A stretch of 64,000 nucleotides of DNA from Gaeumannomyces sp. JS-464 (lineage: Eukaryota > Ascomycota > Sordariomycetes > Magnaporthales > Magnaporthaceae). A program made the position numbers and the translations under genes. Positions 33,182-44,827 of the stretch are shown here, in pieces. Positions within the stretch are counted from its first letter, which is position 1; each line of letters opens with the position of its first letter. The notes below the pieces were generated by a model. It saw only the letters and a program-made list of their open reading frames with translations, was not told the DNA's origin and made no database searches. Location of the stretch: NCBI GenBank assembly GCA_002197995.1, contig NGZR01000006.1:1488001-1552000 (forward strand), read 5' to 3'.

Positions 33182-34813
33182 ATGGCGACGAGCCAGGCAG
33201 CCTACGCCGTGGAGAAGGCCATCGGCCACAAGGACCAGCCGCTGCAGGACTCCATCCTGAAGCAGGATGTTGCCGACTACAATGGCGAGACGGGTGATCC
33301 GAGCCGGACCATGAAGGCACTGGTTTGGCTTGGCAAGAACCAGGTTGAGATCGGTAAGTGAGGACCCATGAAAGCATGGATGCCAATTGACCAAAGCTGC
33401 TCCACCAAATCTACGTTGTCCGACCCATTTACAGCGGACATGCCGAGGCCCAAAATCTTGGAGCCGAGGGATGTCATTCTTAAGGTGACGGGCAGCACAG
33501 TCTGCGGGAGCGACTTGCACCTGCTGCACGGCACTGTCCTGCAGATGAAGAAGAACGACATCTTGGGCCACGAGTTTTGCGGCATCGTCGATCAGATCGG
33601 CCCCGAAGTGAAGAATGTGAAAGTCGGCAAGCGATACGTCGCCTCGTTCCAGATTGCGTGCGGAGAGGTCTGTCTCCTCCCCCCCTCGACATCCATCTCC
33701 TCGCCTCCTTAACACTAACAGATCTCCCACATGAACAGTGCTTCTACTGCAAGCAGAAGCTCTCGTCCCAGTGCGAGCGCACCAACGCCAACACGACAGA
33801 GCAGGCCCTCTACGGCGGGCAGACGGCGGGCATATTTGGCTACTCGCACCTCACGGGCGGCTTCGCGGGCGGGCAGGCCGAGTACGTGCGCGTGCCGCTC
33901 GGCGACGTCAACCTGCTCGAGATCCCGGACTCGGTGCCGGACGAGAAGGCCCTGTACCTGTCCGACGTGCTGCCGACGGCCTACAACGCCGTCAAGGACA
34001 CGGCCGTCTACCCGGGCGACGTCGTCGCCGTCTTCGGCGCGGGGCCCATCGGCCAGATGGCCGGCTTCTTCGCGCTGCGCGAGGGCGCCCACGAGGTCGT
34101 CTTTGTCGACACGGAGCCGCAGCTGTCGTTCGTCATGGGCAGCTTCGCCGCCCACGAGAACACGGAGCGCAGGGTGCGCGCCGTCGACTACAAGAAGCTG
34201 GCGTCGGGCGTCACGAGCAAGGAGACGGTCGTCAGCAGGCTCAAGGACATGTGCGGCGGCAGGGGCCCCGACGTGGCCATCGAGTGCGCCGCGGGCGAGT
34301 ACGCCAAGGGCTGGGCGCACTGGCTCGAGATGGCGATTGGGGCCGAGACGGACACGAGCGAGATTCTCAACGAGATGATCGAGGGCGTGCGCAACTATGG
34401 CCGTGTGGGTGTGACGGGAGTTTACGTCGGCTATGTGAGTATTTTGCCCTTTCCCTTCAGATTTTCAGGGCATCCGCACTTCGCTGTTTGGCTTTTCTTT
34501 TTTGCGGATGGCTGGCTGACAAGAACCCCTGCAGACCAACCACTTCAACATCGGCTCGCTGATGGAGCGTGGCATTCGCCTGATTGGCAACGGCCAGGCG
34601 CCCGTGCACAAGTACTGGCACGAGCTGCTGGAGCGGGTGAAAAGCAACGACATTGACCCCTACCAGATGCTGTCACACCGCGTACGGCTGGAGGATCTAG
34701 ACAAGGTGTATTACAAGTTCGAAAAGAGGGAAGACGCCATGCAGAAGATCTTTGTTGAGACCAAGTGGTCGCTTCCGCGGGCTGAGGGATCGCCTACGCT
34801 CACGACGTACTGA
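33182..34813 (+). CDS. Zinc-dependent medium-chain alcohol dehydrogenase
   Basis: Four exons, 33182-33353, 33435-33667, 33739-34434 and 34535-34813, give an uninterrupted 459-residue protein; the introns start GTAAGT, GTCTGT and GTGAGT and all end in AG. It should oxidise an alcohol or reduce an aldehyde/ketone with NAD(P) in the cytosol. The catalytic zinc site is C81 (T-V-C-G-S-D) with G-H-E at 102-104. The structural zinc cysteines are C133, C136, C139 and C147. The dinucleotide fold carries G-A-G-P-I-G-Q-M. It resembles formaldehyde-dehydrogenase-like members with a long N-terminus (about 43 residues before M-K-A-L-V-W). It is intact. It could in principle serve the terpene cluster on the other side of the transposon block, but nothing in the sequence shows this. 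Confidence 0.9.
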
Positions 34814-35023
34814 GTGAAGGACGAGCCAGGATGTGTCAAGATGTTAAATAATGTTTTTAAAAAATCAAATTTTTTATAAGCCATGCTCGGTGACAAAGGG
34901 AATTTCGAGGGCGAGTCCGAGCCCCTTTTAAAGGCCACATCTATTCATCTTGGCTCAAACCCCGCCCTGGCTCCTTCACTCTGCTTTGGCACGATCGGAT
35001 CCATCGACATCGCCCGCTGGTGT
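34814..35023. other. Convergent 3' region
   Basis: A short AT-rich stretch between the alcohol dehydrogenase (+) and the DUF2306 gene (-). It should hold both 3' ends; no gene is seen. Confidence 0.4.
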
Positions 35024-36120
35024 TTAATCACACGCGGGAGTCCACTTAGCTGAGTCCCCGAGCGAGTCGGCCGTGAGCCCGGCGCTGCCCGGTTCCTCAT
35101 GCCGGCCTCGACCTGTCTTTGGTACGAGACGTTGCGCAAACGCTCCGCTTCGGCGGGGGTGAGTCTCAGCTGCCATCGGTGCCCAGGGGGCGACTATCAG
35201 CGCACACCCGAGAAAAAAGATTACATCGTTGGGGTTGTTCGGAGAGAAGCTCACATAAACCTCTACACCAACCATGTGGATTGCCAGCGCGAGCCAAAGC
35301 GCCGCCCCGAAATTCAGAGTGAGGGCGCTGCCCACCCCTGCCAGGCCCCCTTGGGCCGGATCCGCAGGCACGGCAACGGCGAGATGCGGGTCCGCGGGGG
35401 CGCTCCCACCAACACCATCATAAAAGCCCGCGCAGCCGGGGAAATAGGCCAGGACCCTGCCGCGGTCGCCGTCGTGCTCAAAGTCGATCTGGTCGCAGGG
35501 CCGGACGGTGGCGTAGCCGGCCGGGCGTTAATAAACATCATAACGACGAGGCACAGGCGCGTGGTGATGATAGCGCCCGCGTTGACCCAGGCGCGCAGCA
35601 TCCAGGCGCGGTGCTGCTCGATCTGCAAACGCTTAACGTTGTACCAGGCCAGCGCCAGCGGGACGACAAAGGCGAGCGCCCCGAAGCCCGTCCCCGTCTG
35701 CACCTCGACCGTGCCGCCCATGGCCCGCCGCGCTACCATCAGGGCGCCGGCCGTGCCGGCGAGCGCCAGGAGCACGACGAGGTACCCGTTGAGGCGGTGC
35801 AGGAGGATGGCGCGGTGGCGGATGGCGGGCACGAACTGCACGACGGCGAGGATGGAGGCGGGGATGATGGTGAAGAGGTGCAGCATCATGCCGACCTGGG
35901 CGACGCCGGGGCGGAAGTAGTAGGCCTCGGTGGGCCGCTCCTTGCGGAAGGTGCCGAAGTAGTCGAGATATGGCAGGCGGGCCAGGGAGAAGCCGAGGAG
36001 GGCGCCGGCCAGGACGAAAAACAGGGCAAAGTTGTAGCCCTTGGAGAAGCCGAGCGGGTTGTACAGCCTGCGGAGGACGGTGACGAGGCCGTTAGCCGGC
36101 GGGCGGGTGGCTTTCACCAT
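35024..36120 (-). CDS. DUF2306 multi-span membrane protein
   Basis: An integral membrane protein of unknown role found widely in filamentous ascomycetes. From Met 36120 it has N-terminal R-R-L-Y-N-P-L-G-F-S-K-G-Y-N-F and then several spans: A-L-F-F-V-L-A-G-A-L-L-G-F, I-I-P-A-S-I-L-A-V-V-Q-F-V, and L-V-V-L-L-A-L-A-G-T-A-G. The family signature H-R-A-W-M-L-R-A-W follows, then C-D-Q-I-D-F and a last span A-L-W-L-A-L-A-I-H-M-V-G-V-E. An intron at 35254-35170 leads to L-T-P-A-E-A-E-R-L-R-N-V-S-Y-Q-R-Q, a usual C-terminal phrase. Single-base frame changes are needed near 35515-35530 (before G-Y-A-T-V-R-P-C-D) and near 35090 (extra G, before G-S-A-G-L-T-A-D). The tail then ends at 35024. Confidence 0.75.
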
Positions 36121-37163
36121 AGTTATGCTGGTGCGGACTCTGTTTGGGTTGAGGGATGCTCCAACAAAGGGTAAAAAGCATGCAGAAAAGTGTCAGGCGT
36201 CTATAATCGGGTGTACGAAAGCTGGAAGCAGGAGAAAAAAACGTCCTATCTACTCAAGACCGTGGTCTACATTTATAAAAGTTTCCGCCACTAAAAGGGT
36301 GGTTTTGTCGGGTTTAACGGACACGACGATGGGCAACACCGAAAGTCCATCCACACGCGGGGGAATAGGGGCCCGCCATCGTGAACGATCGCATAGCTCG
36401 GCAAAGGGCAAGCCTTTACTAGTTCGCACTCGCATCCCCATAAAACGGTACCTACGTTCGTATGGTGGGAAAAGGGGTTGGCCGGAGCCTGAGGGGGAGA
36501 TGGGGGCGTACACGCCTTCTAGGCGCCTGACGGGGCGCAATGCGAACAGGGTGAGATGTATGACGACGCGGCGCTGGCCGCGGTGAGCACAAGGTAAGCA
36601 CAAGGATCAAAAGCGGCTGACATGCAGGCCGGGCCGGCACCGAAAATTGGCCCTGGCCCGGCCTGCATTCGTTCAGAGCTCGCATTCGCTTGCAGGGAAT
36701 TAATCCTAACCTTGGCCGTTGAACAATGGTCCAATCGGCAAATTGCGCCAAGCAGATAGCCCGGACTCCTCCTGCATGTTGGTCGAGATGGAGCTGGAAA
36801 GTGTGGAATCAGATTGCATTCCTGCTTATGATAATTACAACAGAGAGGCAGAAAGATGTGACCTACACTGGCGGTAACGCTCTGGAGCCAGCCAGCGACG
36901 AGAATCGACGTGCTGTGAGCATCGGCGTGCGCAGCTGGCCGCCCCCGTTCAGCCACAAATGCCAAGCCACGTCAGCAAATCTATGTCCCGTCGTTCCTGC
37001 TCGCAGAAGCTGTTTGCAAACGAAAGCGCCTGCCTTTCTAGACCAACTGCTAGGACCTGCCTAGGCACCCTCCATCTACTTGGACCTCCCACCTGGGCTC
37101 TAATCCCAGATCCTTCTTCTACCTCTTCGTTCGTGGCCTTCCCCTGTAATTACCCCAAACGCC
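36121..37163. other. Divergent promoter region of DUF2306 and SET-MYND genes
   Basis: About 1 kb between the two starts. No gene is supported; open frames here lack motifs. CT-rich sequence (CCTTCTTCTACCTCTTCG) precedes the SET gene. Confidence 0.4.
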
Positions 37164-39109
37164 ATGTTCGAAATCAAGGACGTGCCCGGCAAGGGCAAAG
37201 GTCTGATTGCCACACAAACCATCCGCGCGGGCACCAGAATCCTCGCCGACGTGCCCATGATCACGATGCCTCTTAGTGACACCCTCCTGGAAATTTTCAG
37301 GAACCTCACCAGGCAAGTCTGCGCTTTAAGCGAGGACCAGCGCAGCGATTTCTTGTCCATGTCGGACGCCATGATCAGTTCTGTTCCCGAGAGCGTGCGC
37401 CACGGCGAGCACGAAACCGCGGTGAGATACTACGCCATCTTCAAGACCATGTCTCTGCCAGCCGAAGAGCCACTCGGCAAGGTGTCAGTCTACAGTCAAG
37501 CGTCGCGAATCAACCACGCCTGCCAGCCCAACTCTGGGGGCATTGGAACGAGAGGATCAATAAATACACCGTCCGTGCTGTCGAGGACATCACCGAGGGT
37601 GATGAAATCACCATTTCCTATGCCCCAATCCTGCCCCGCGCGGAGAGGCAGGATTTTCTCTTACGGTTCGACTTCACGTGCGACTGCCGTCTCTGCTCTC
37701 TGCCGCTCGAGCAGAGCAACAAGATTGACCTCAAGCTCAAGGAGATCGACTGCATCCACATGCAGCATCAGCAAGGCTGGGGTACTTCGCTGATCAAGGA
37801 CATGATGTCTTCGCCGCTCCATGCCCTCCACTCCTTCGAAAAGATTGTTCGTCTTCACCAGCAGGTCGGCCTGCGTGGTGAGGTCCTGCGCCAGAGCCTG
37901 ACCTACGCCGCGAAAACATCGATCAATCATGGCGACCAAGCGAGGGCAATGATATTTGCTCGGCGCGCGGTGGCTCAATGTCGCAGGGCCGAGGGCAGAG
38001 ACGGCTGCTCCACCATTCTGGGGAAGGCACTTTCGATCCTGGCAAACACGTCGGAGCACCCGTCTCTGGGAAAGATGTCGAACGACGAGTGGAAGACGAC
38101 AATCAACGACATCCCAAAGACCTCAACCCCTCCGCCATGGCGGCCTGGCTCTGGAGGAGTAATGAGCAGGGCGACGGTCCACGCATCCCACGGATCGCAG
38201 AGGCTGACGGCCTTCGAACCCCCCCATTTCTTCCCTGCCTGGCACGGCCTGCCTGAGGATGGTGATTCGATGGGTGCATACTGTCGCCACTGGTGCTTTC
38301 TCGCCGAGATCGTTGAGTCCAAACCCTTTGATGATTTTCTTCGTTTCCGGGTGATAGACTTCCATGGCCACCTCGTCAAGATGCTCGCCGACGCCGACGA
38401 ACGCGGCCTCGGACTGAACCCTGACTTTATCCGACCAGGCAACACAATTGCCAAGCTGGATGCGCTGCCAGACGTCTATGAGCCCTGTGAGGGGGACTCT
38501 ATCCCTTCCATCTTGGACGGTGACCCCAACACACATAAGGTAAGGCTGCCCAGTACGGCTGAAAGTGGAAGGCCTGCTGATTCTGATGGATCGCCGGTTA
38601 GATCTTCCCAGCGTCCCTGCAGACCGTCTTGTCCCTCAGCGACCGCGTTCTAAAGTTCAGCAGCGCACAAAAGCAGGAGGATGGCAAGGTGGCGAGAAGC
38701 TGCCATGGGTGCGACAAGGATGGGGCGTCCCTCATGAAATGCACCAAATGCTAGCTGTTCTGGTACTGTGGTGTGGTAAGTGCCTGCCCAGGATCCGCAC
38801 AGCAGACCTTTGATCGGGAAGGTTGCTTCCCAAGGCAATGCTAACTATGGATTACTTACCTATGCACAGACATGCCAGACGATCGGCTGGAATGTCCTGG
38901 GTCACAAGAGAGACTGTAAGCTTCTTCAAGATGCCGACCTACGCATTCTATCCTACATGGAACAGAGGTGTTATCGCGATACGGAACGCTCCGGTTCCCA
39001 CTCCCCGCCCCCAACTGATGATGTTGCTGGAATGCGAGCATATGGATCAGAAGGAGCCGAGGCCTTCGAGATGGGTGAGAGTGTACGAGATGTGTGGGAA
39101 GGTTTTTAG
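37164..39109 (+). CDS. SET-domain protein with C-terminal MYND finger
   Basis: Probably a protein-lysine methyltransferase. The SET part starts at residue 1 (I-K-D-V-P-G-K-G-K-G-L-I-A) and has R-I-N-H-A-C-Q-P-N at 115-123, then E-G-D-E-I-T-I-S-Y-A-P and the post-SET cysteines F-T-C-D-C-R-L-C. A helical region follows. After an intron (38540-38601) a MYND zinc finger reads C-H-G-C-D, C-T-K-C and W-Y-C, and is completed after a second intron (38776-38870) by C-Q-T-I-G-W and H-K-R-D-C. Two defects are seen. The G5 run at 37536-37540 needs one more G to join Q-P-N-S-G-G to W-N-E-R-I-N-K-Y. An in-frame TAG (38752-38754) stands inside the MYND finger, where an ordinary codon such as Lys is expected. 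So either the finger is lost in vivo or both are sequence errors. Confidence 0.75.
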
Positions 39110-40247
39110 ACGCGGAAGGCCTTTGAAGGCAGAAAGCCCAAAGCATGGTGTATCGGCTGTAACATTGCTGGGGCATGGAGCAAGTGGGTAGGACTTGGTC
39201 CTTTTATCATGTAATTATGCGCAGCTTTTTCTGATTTCTTCGGATGCGAGCTCCTGCTCCACATTCCTCTACGATTATATCTTTTCTTTCTAGAGAGCTT
39301 AAACTGTTGCTTTCATAACATTTTGTCGTACTGATCTCGTGCCATTCGGCTACCTAGTTTCATACTGCTTTCGTGTTCCATGCCAACTACCTTGTCCATT
39401 GCCACACCTCGCACCACAAGTTTCTTCACACTTCCACATGAAATCTATCTTTTGACCCCCAGCACAGGATTTTAATCCGGGTAATCACAAACTTGAACAG
39501 TACTCCAGCGACCTACTCGAGATCTACTAGGCGCCACCCGCTGCTTTAAAGCAACAACAAAAAGTTCAAGACAACACAAAAAGTTTCAAGTTTTGCCAGT
39601 CGGCAGTAAAGACCGCTTCAGTATCGTCTACGCCCGAACGGGAAAGGTCGGATGAGAGGAGGTGGAGGAGGTGGTCGTGGGCGGTCCGCTTGGCGGGGGA
39701 TCCTACTAGGTGCAGGGGGCTTTTTTTCGGGTAAATTTTTTTTTTCCCGACTTCTTCCTTTTTTTGTTTCTTGGTCCAAATTCACGAAGCAAGCAGGCTG
39801 GCCTGCTTGGGGGTGGGAAGGAATGCCAGAAATGTTTGTGGGCCGGAACCGTCGGTTTAATTATTTCTCGAACGGGGGCATTGGTTTTAAAACCTGAGCC
39901 AGACCCAGCGGTAGGGCTTCGTTAGGCTCGCCCGGGGGGGTCGAGGTCGAGGGCGCGAGACATGTCCCGACGCCTTGGTGCGCCATGTCATGTCGGACCT
40001 GCCTGTACTAGCGCCCGGCGTTCAGGATCCACCAATTGGCGTCAGCAAAGACACGTTGGGGGGGGGGGGGGGGGGGGGCGCAACCGTCAGCGCGGGCCGA
40101 TCCCAAGATCGGGCGACAGGTACTTGGGGAGCGAGCGATTATGCCCGCATAAAGTTTATTGGTTTGCCTCGTAATAAGATTCGAAACTTGGGATAAATTT
40201 CGCACGCAACAAGCGAATAGCGAATCATTCCACCCTCCACGAAAATC
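39110..40247. other. Convergent interval between SET-MYND and HET genes
   Basis: About 1.1 kb with no supported gene. It carries a 21-nt poly-G at 40058-40078. Confidence 0.4.
40058..40078 (+). repeat. Poly-G tract (21 nt)
   Basis: Uninterrupted run of 21 G, close downstream of the HET gene. Confidence 0.9.
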
Positions 40248-42278
40248 CTACTGCAACCACTTCGGCCAAGGGATGACCAGGTTGCTGGGGTGGCTGGTGT
40301 TGTTGAAGAACCACAGTCCGTTAAGCCACCTGCGCGGCATGATCTGCTGCGTGCGCGGGTCGTAGCGGACCTCGATCGACGTGATCCACGTGTTCTTCCT
40401 CGACAGCTTGGCGCCCCGGTCCGTGTGCTCGTGGTCGGTCCCCGCGGCCGTGAAGGCGAAGGACACGCGGGAGCCGCCCCGGTCCTCGGCCCCGTCGTCG
40501 TCGTCGTCGTCGTCGCCGCGCACAAACACGGCCAGCCATGGCGTCCAGCGGCCCCTGACGTGCTGGCGCGCCATCCACACGGCGCGCCCCTCGGCCAGGG
40601 CGCGGCAGACGCGCTTGGCCATGAGAAGCTGCAGGTGCCGGAAGCTCCAGTGCTGGGCGGCGGCCGGGTCGCCGGCGGTGCCGTTGTCGTCGTCGTCGGC
40701 GTACTCGCGCAGCTTCCGGGCCAGCGCGTCGCCGCCGCCGCTGGTTAGGCGCGTGGCGGCCAGGTGGGCGGCCAGGGCGCGCAGCAGGCGCCGCTCGCCG
40801 GGCGTCAGGGGCCCCCGGATGCGCGCCGGGTCGTGGCCGCGCCAGTAGGCGGCGCGGTCGGCGTCCGACACGGGCGGGCGCAGGCGTCGGTCGACGCGCG
40901 AGAGGACGCCGCGCGCGCGGACCCCGGCCGGCGTCAGCACCACCCGCGGCAGGCGGCAGTGCTTGATGAAGATGAGCTCGCTGGCGGCCACGGGCGGGTG
41001 CACGTCGAGCTTGGCGGCGCGCAGGCACGCGAAGACGTCGCCGGCCATCAACGCGCCGGCGCTGCTGCCGTCGCCGCCGTCGTCGTGCCGCAGGATCTCG
41101 CCGTTCATCAGCGCCAGCGTCAGGATCGCGACGCTCAGACTCGCGGCCGGGCCGAGCGCGCTCGCGCTGAGGCGGTTGTTGTAGCGGCAGCAGTTGGCCG
41201 CGATGGCCAGCATGTCGGCCGGGACCGTGATGCCGCGCGTGCTGATGTCCTCCAGGATGGCGGGCGACATGGCGCGCACCACGGAGCTGGGGCCGCCCGT
41301 CGTGAACTTGCTCCGGTACAGGAACGTGTAGCGCCGCGCGTACCGAAGTATCTCGCCGCAGCGCCTGCGTCTGGCCTGGTCGCTGCCCCGGCCGACGGCG
41401 AGGCAGAGCACCGTCACCTCGGTGCGGAAGTTCATGGGCCAGACCTCGATCTCCCCAGCCGTCTGCCCAAAGAGGTCCTCGCCGCTGTCGCTGTTGAACC
41501 TGCCGTCGGCCCGGTCCGCGCTGCTCGGCAGCAGGAGGACCATATGCCTGGATGCCAGGAACTCCTCCTGGAATATCCACGCCCGCTTCCAAAAGCTGTC
41601 CGCGAGGACCTCCTCGATGAGGTCCAGGGCCTCGTCGACGTCATCGTCGGGCACAAGCAGCCTCGGCTCGCTGTCGTTGTAGCTGGCGAGCTTGCTGTCC
41701 AGCAGCCTGCGCAAGACCCACAGCTTGCGCTCGGAGTCGATGCGCACGAAAAGCAAGCCCAGCGTGCGGCCGAGCGCGCGCCTCTTGCCGCCCACGTCGA
41801 CGACGCGGCCGCTGTATTGGTACACCAGGTCCATGGAGTGCACCGCGACCTCCTTCTCGTCGCCGGCCTCCTGGTTGATGCACAGCTTGTCGAGCCAGAA
41901 GGGCGTGTGCAGGTAGTCGGGGTTGCAGGCCTTGTAGTTGAGGATGCGGTCCAGCACGGCGTCGGGCGCCATGACGACGCCGGGCGTGTCGGCGGGCACG
42001 AACCGGTAGCGGCCCGATATCGCGTCGTGGCCCGGCAGCGACCACGGGCACGAGATGGCGATGTACTCGTCCGAGGCGTGGTGCCTCAGCTCGACCGGCC
42101 CCGCGCCCCGGCTCGGGTGCTCCTTGGAGCCCATGTCGACCTGTACGCAGAGCCGCATCGAAGTCTTGTGCAGGACAAACGTGGCGCACTTCTGCATGTC
42201 GACGATCCTTGCGCTTAGGGGCGGCGCCGTCGCGGGCCCCCGGATCTCAGACAGAGTGCATTGCGTATCGTCCTTCAT
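40248..42278 (-). CDS. HET-domain protein (heterokaryon incompatibility type)
   Basis: An uninterrupted, intronless frame of about 676 residues. The HET domain is in the N-terminal third: Y-I-A-I-S-C-P-W-S-L-P-G-H, then F-W-L-D-K-L-C-I-N-Q-E, and later S-F-W-K-R-A-W-I-F-Q-E-E-F-L-A-S-R, the usual W-x-R-x-W-x-x-Q-E element. The C-terminal half is long and poorly characterised, with an acidic Asp run before E-D-R-G-G-S-R. HET proteins act in allorecognition and trigger cell death in fungi; many paralogues have no known partner. I took Met 42278 (M-K-D-D-T-Q) as start because sequence before it looks non-coding, though the frame is open to 42443. The long opposite-strand open frame is an artefact of GC-rich codon use. 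Confidence 0.88.
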   Translation of the reverse strand: MKDDTQCTLSEIRGPATAPPLSARIVDMQKCATFVLHKTSMRLCVQVDMGSKEHPSRGAGPVELRHHASDEYIAISCPWSLPGHDAISGRYRFVPADTPGVVMAPDAVLDRILNYKACNPDYLHTPFWLDKLCINQEAGDEKEVAVHSMDLVYQYSGRVVDVGGKRRALGRTLGLLFVRIDSERKLWVLRRLLDSKLASYNDSEPRLLVPDDDVDEALDLIEEVLADSFWKRAWIFQEEFLASRHMVLLLPSSADRADGRFNSDSGEDLFGQTAGEIEVWPMNFRTEVTVLCLAVGRGSDQARRRRCGEILRYARRYTFLYRSKFTTGGPSSVVRAMSPAILEDISTRGITVPADMLAIAANCCRYNNRLSASALGPAASLSVAILTLALMNGEILRHDDGGDGSSAGALMAGDVFACLRAAKLDVHPPVAASELIFIKHCRLPRVVLTPAGVRARGVLSRVDRRLRPPVSDADRAAYWRGHDPARIRGPLTPGERRLLRALAAHLAATRLTSGGGDALARKLREYADDDDNGTAGDPAAAQHWSFRHLQLLMAKRVCRALAEGRAVWMARQHVRGRWTPWLAVFVRGDDDDDDDGAEDRGGSRVSFAFTAAGTDHEHTDRGAKLSRKNTWITSIEVRYDPRTQQIMPRRWLNGLWFFNNTSHPSNLVIPWPKWLQ

Positions 42279-42993
42279 TGGCGAAGGCCAATTGCCTCCC
42301 TGGTGCCCGCCAGCCGATGTCAATTCGTCTGTCAATCGGTAATCTGCAAATGGACAGACGCAAAACGTCAGACATACCCGGCCCCGCCCCGCAAATAGGT
42401 TCGATGTATCCTCCCAAGTGGCAGGGGGCTTTCGCGCCAGCAATCGCGCTCCGTGTGGACGTCCGGCACCGTTGCGGGACGGAAGAGGATGGGGGTTTGC
42501 GAGGAGCGGGCGCCCGTCTTCCAGCCCAGATCAGCACAACACTCGCTGTGTTGGGCCAAGGCTCTAGGCAGTCAGCTGAACCGAGCCCCCTGTTGCGATG
42601 GTTTCGCTCAGCCTGCAATCGACGCCCATCATCCAACTTGGCCCTAGCGCGTGATGACGAGCCACCGGGAGCGGGGAACCTGGGTCCCTGCGCATCGTCT
42701 ACCCGGCCAGACATTAATCCCATGCCTTCACTACCCCGGTCGTGCTTATGGGTCGCGGAAAGGACTGTATTCGAGCTGCGGTGGTGATTATCTACGAAGG
42801 CAAATAAGCGCCAGGTAAAGGAAGAGGGCAAAAAAAAAAAAAGAGTCGGGCAATCGACAAGAACAAGTTGCACATACGACAATGTTCTCCCCAAAAGGGA
42901 TGACAAAGATCCAATGGCAAAAGCCCGGAGGGAAGGGAAGGTGCAACCGACAACAACAAAAACAGGAGATGAACGAGAAGTACCTGGTAGTTA
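42279..42993. other. HET promoter region up to the Fot1 element
   Basis: No gene is supported. A 14-nt A-run lies at about 42829-42842. The interval ends at the TA target site of the second Fot1-type element. Confidence 0.4.
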
Positions 42994-44813
42994 AGTCTAG
43001 TGACCCCCTGTCCGCCACCCCGCAGTCCCACATCGTGAGATCCTCGCGCGTACTTCTTTTCTACGGGATTCCATCAATTTTGATCCGTTTTCCTTACTTT
43101 TTTCTGCATTTCGAAGCTGAAATGCCAGAGAAACAGTATACAGAACAAGAGCTCGAACAGGCCGTCGCCGCCGTGCAGGCGAAGGTCCCAATCGCGACAG
43201 CTGCCCGAACCTATGGAATACCGAGATCTACCCTACGAGACCGACTTAAAGGCGCCCTACCTATCCGGCAGTCCCAAAAGCCTTTTCAGCGGTTAGGACC
43301 GGCCCAAGAGAAGGGCCTGGCAGATTGGGTACGCATACAGGCCTCTTTAGGCCTCCCTCCAACGCATGCAGAAGTCCGGTTTTTTGCGGAGGAGATCCTA
43401 CGCCGGGAGGGCACCCAAACAACCCTTCGGGAGGCGCTGGATTAGGCGCTTTTTACAGCGATATCCGGAGATCCGGGTCGGCAGAGGCCGGCGCATGGAA
43501 GTCGGCACGAGTTAAAGGGCTACCACCGTTACTATTGGGATTGGTGTCAGTACCTCCAAATCCTGGAGGTGGCCGGGATTAAGCCGGAAAACACGTACAA
43601 CGCCGATGAGGGGGGCCTCAGGAGGGTAAAACGGGTACGGGCTCGTTCTAGGCCTCGCGGAGGCCGGCTTTTGCAAAGAAAAAGAGCCCGGCACGCGCAC
43701 ACTGGACCTCGTTTATCGAATACATCTCGGCCACTAGGGTTTCGCTTCCTCCCCTTATTATTTTTAAAAGGAAATACGTACAAAAGCAGTGGTTTCCGGA
43801 AGATTTAAGCCAATTTAAAGGCTGGGAATTCACTGCAAAGGATAACGGGTGGACTACGGATCGCACGGCCGTCGAATGGCTGCAAAAGGTCTTTCTCCCT
43901 CGCACCCAACCCCCTACCTTTAAACGCCGGCTTTTAATATTAGATAGCTACGGATTTCATATAACTAAAAAGTTTATATCTTTTTGCTTGCAAAATAACG
44001 TTTTTTTTTGCTTTATTTACCTTTTTATTCCTCGCCCGTTTTGCAGCTTTTAGATTTATCCGTTTTTAGCCCTTTTAAACAAGCTTACCGCAAAATAACC
44101 GCGCTCCCAAGCTTTATTTACCTGCTTAATTGTGTGGGAAAACGTTTATTTTTGCAAGGCTATGCCTCCGCAAAATTACAAGCCTTACCCCTTATAATAA
44201 TCAAGTCGGGGCGGGCATCGGGCTTTTGGCCCCGGAATATCCGAAAACCCCTATCGAGCCGACTTTTACTCGAAAACTCCAACCAAAACAGCTAACGAGC
44301 CGGAATTTAACAATCTGTAAAGGATAAAAAGGCCAAACAACGTTCAAACGTCCCTGTCCTGCTGTCCCAGGTGCCCTGGGAAACTCCCAAGCAGACCAGA
44401 GAGTTGGCCTCCCAAATCAGCACCTTCAAGGCCCGGATTCCGGCAAGCCCCACGGCCCGACTTTTCCTCCGGAAAGTCCAAAAAGGCTACGAAATGCGTG
44501 ATTTCGAATTTGCTACGGCTTATCAAAAAATTAGGCGGTTAAAGGCCGAATTGGAGGCACAGCGGCCTCGCAAAAAAGGCGGGTGGCACCGGATCCCAAC
44601 GAAACCTTCGTGAATATCCGGCGCGTTGCAAAGGCAAGGGGGCAAGTTGGGGAGGCAAATGATAAGCGTCTGAAAGAGCGGAGTATTCTGATCAGGAATC
44701 AATATACTTTTGTATCTAGGTTGGCTAAATTGAGGTAGAAAAACGCGGTCGAATACGCTGGGTTTGGACGGGATCCGATTCAATTTGGGTGGCGGACAGG
44801 GGGTCACTAGACT
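42994..44813. mobile_element. Second Fot1/pogo-type element, 1.82 kb
   Basis: Both ends read inward as AGTCTAGTGACCCCCTGTCC and stay alike for about 27 bp (to GCCACCC). TA flanks both sides (42992-42993 and 44814-44815). It contains a plus-strand transposase remnant. Its TIRs differ completely from the element nested in the hAT, so it is a different Fot1-like family. Base composition is less AT-rich than the 24.6-26.4 kb copy, except at about 43930-44330. Confidence 0.9.
43122..44613 (+). pseudogene. Fot1/pogo transposase, damaged
   Basis: From Met 43122: Psq-type HTH (E-L-E-Q-A-V-A-A-V, A-A-R-T-Y-G-I-P-R-S-T-L-R-D-R), then the CENP-B HTH (L-A-D-W-V-R-I-Q-A-S-L-G). After a stop at 43443-43445 and frame changes, DDE pieces follow: T-Y-N-A-D-E-G-G, L-L-I-L-D-S-Y-G-F-H-I-T, and L-Q-L-L-D-L-S-V-F-S-P-F-K-Q-A-Y-R. 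The C-terminal region (about 44371-44613) includes L-R-K-V-Q-K-G-Y-E-M-R. Several frames are required, so it is inactive. Confidence 0.85.
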
Positions 44814-44827
44814 TAATGTAAACCTAA

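Noticed and set aside
40764..42218. 484-codon open frame antisense to the HET gene
   Set aside because: Same cause: the minus strand has the HET motifs, the plus frame only low-complexity Ala/Val/Arg sequence.
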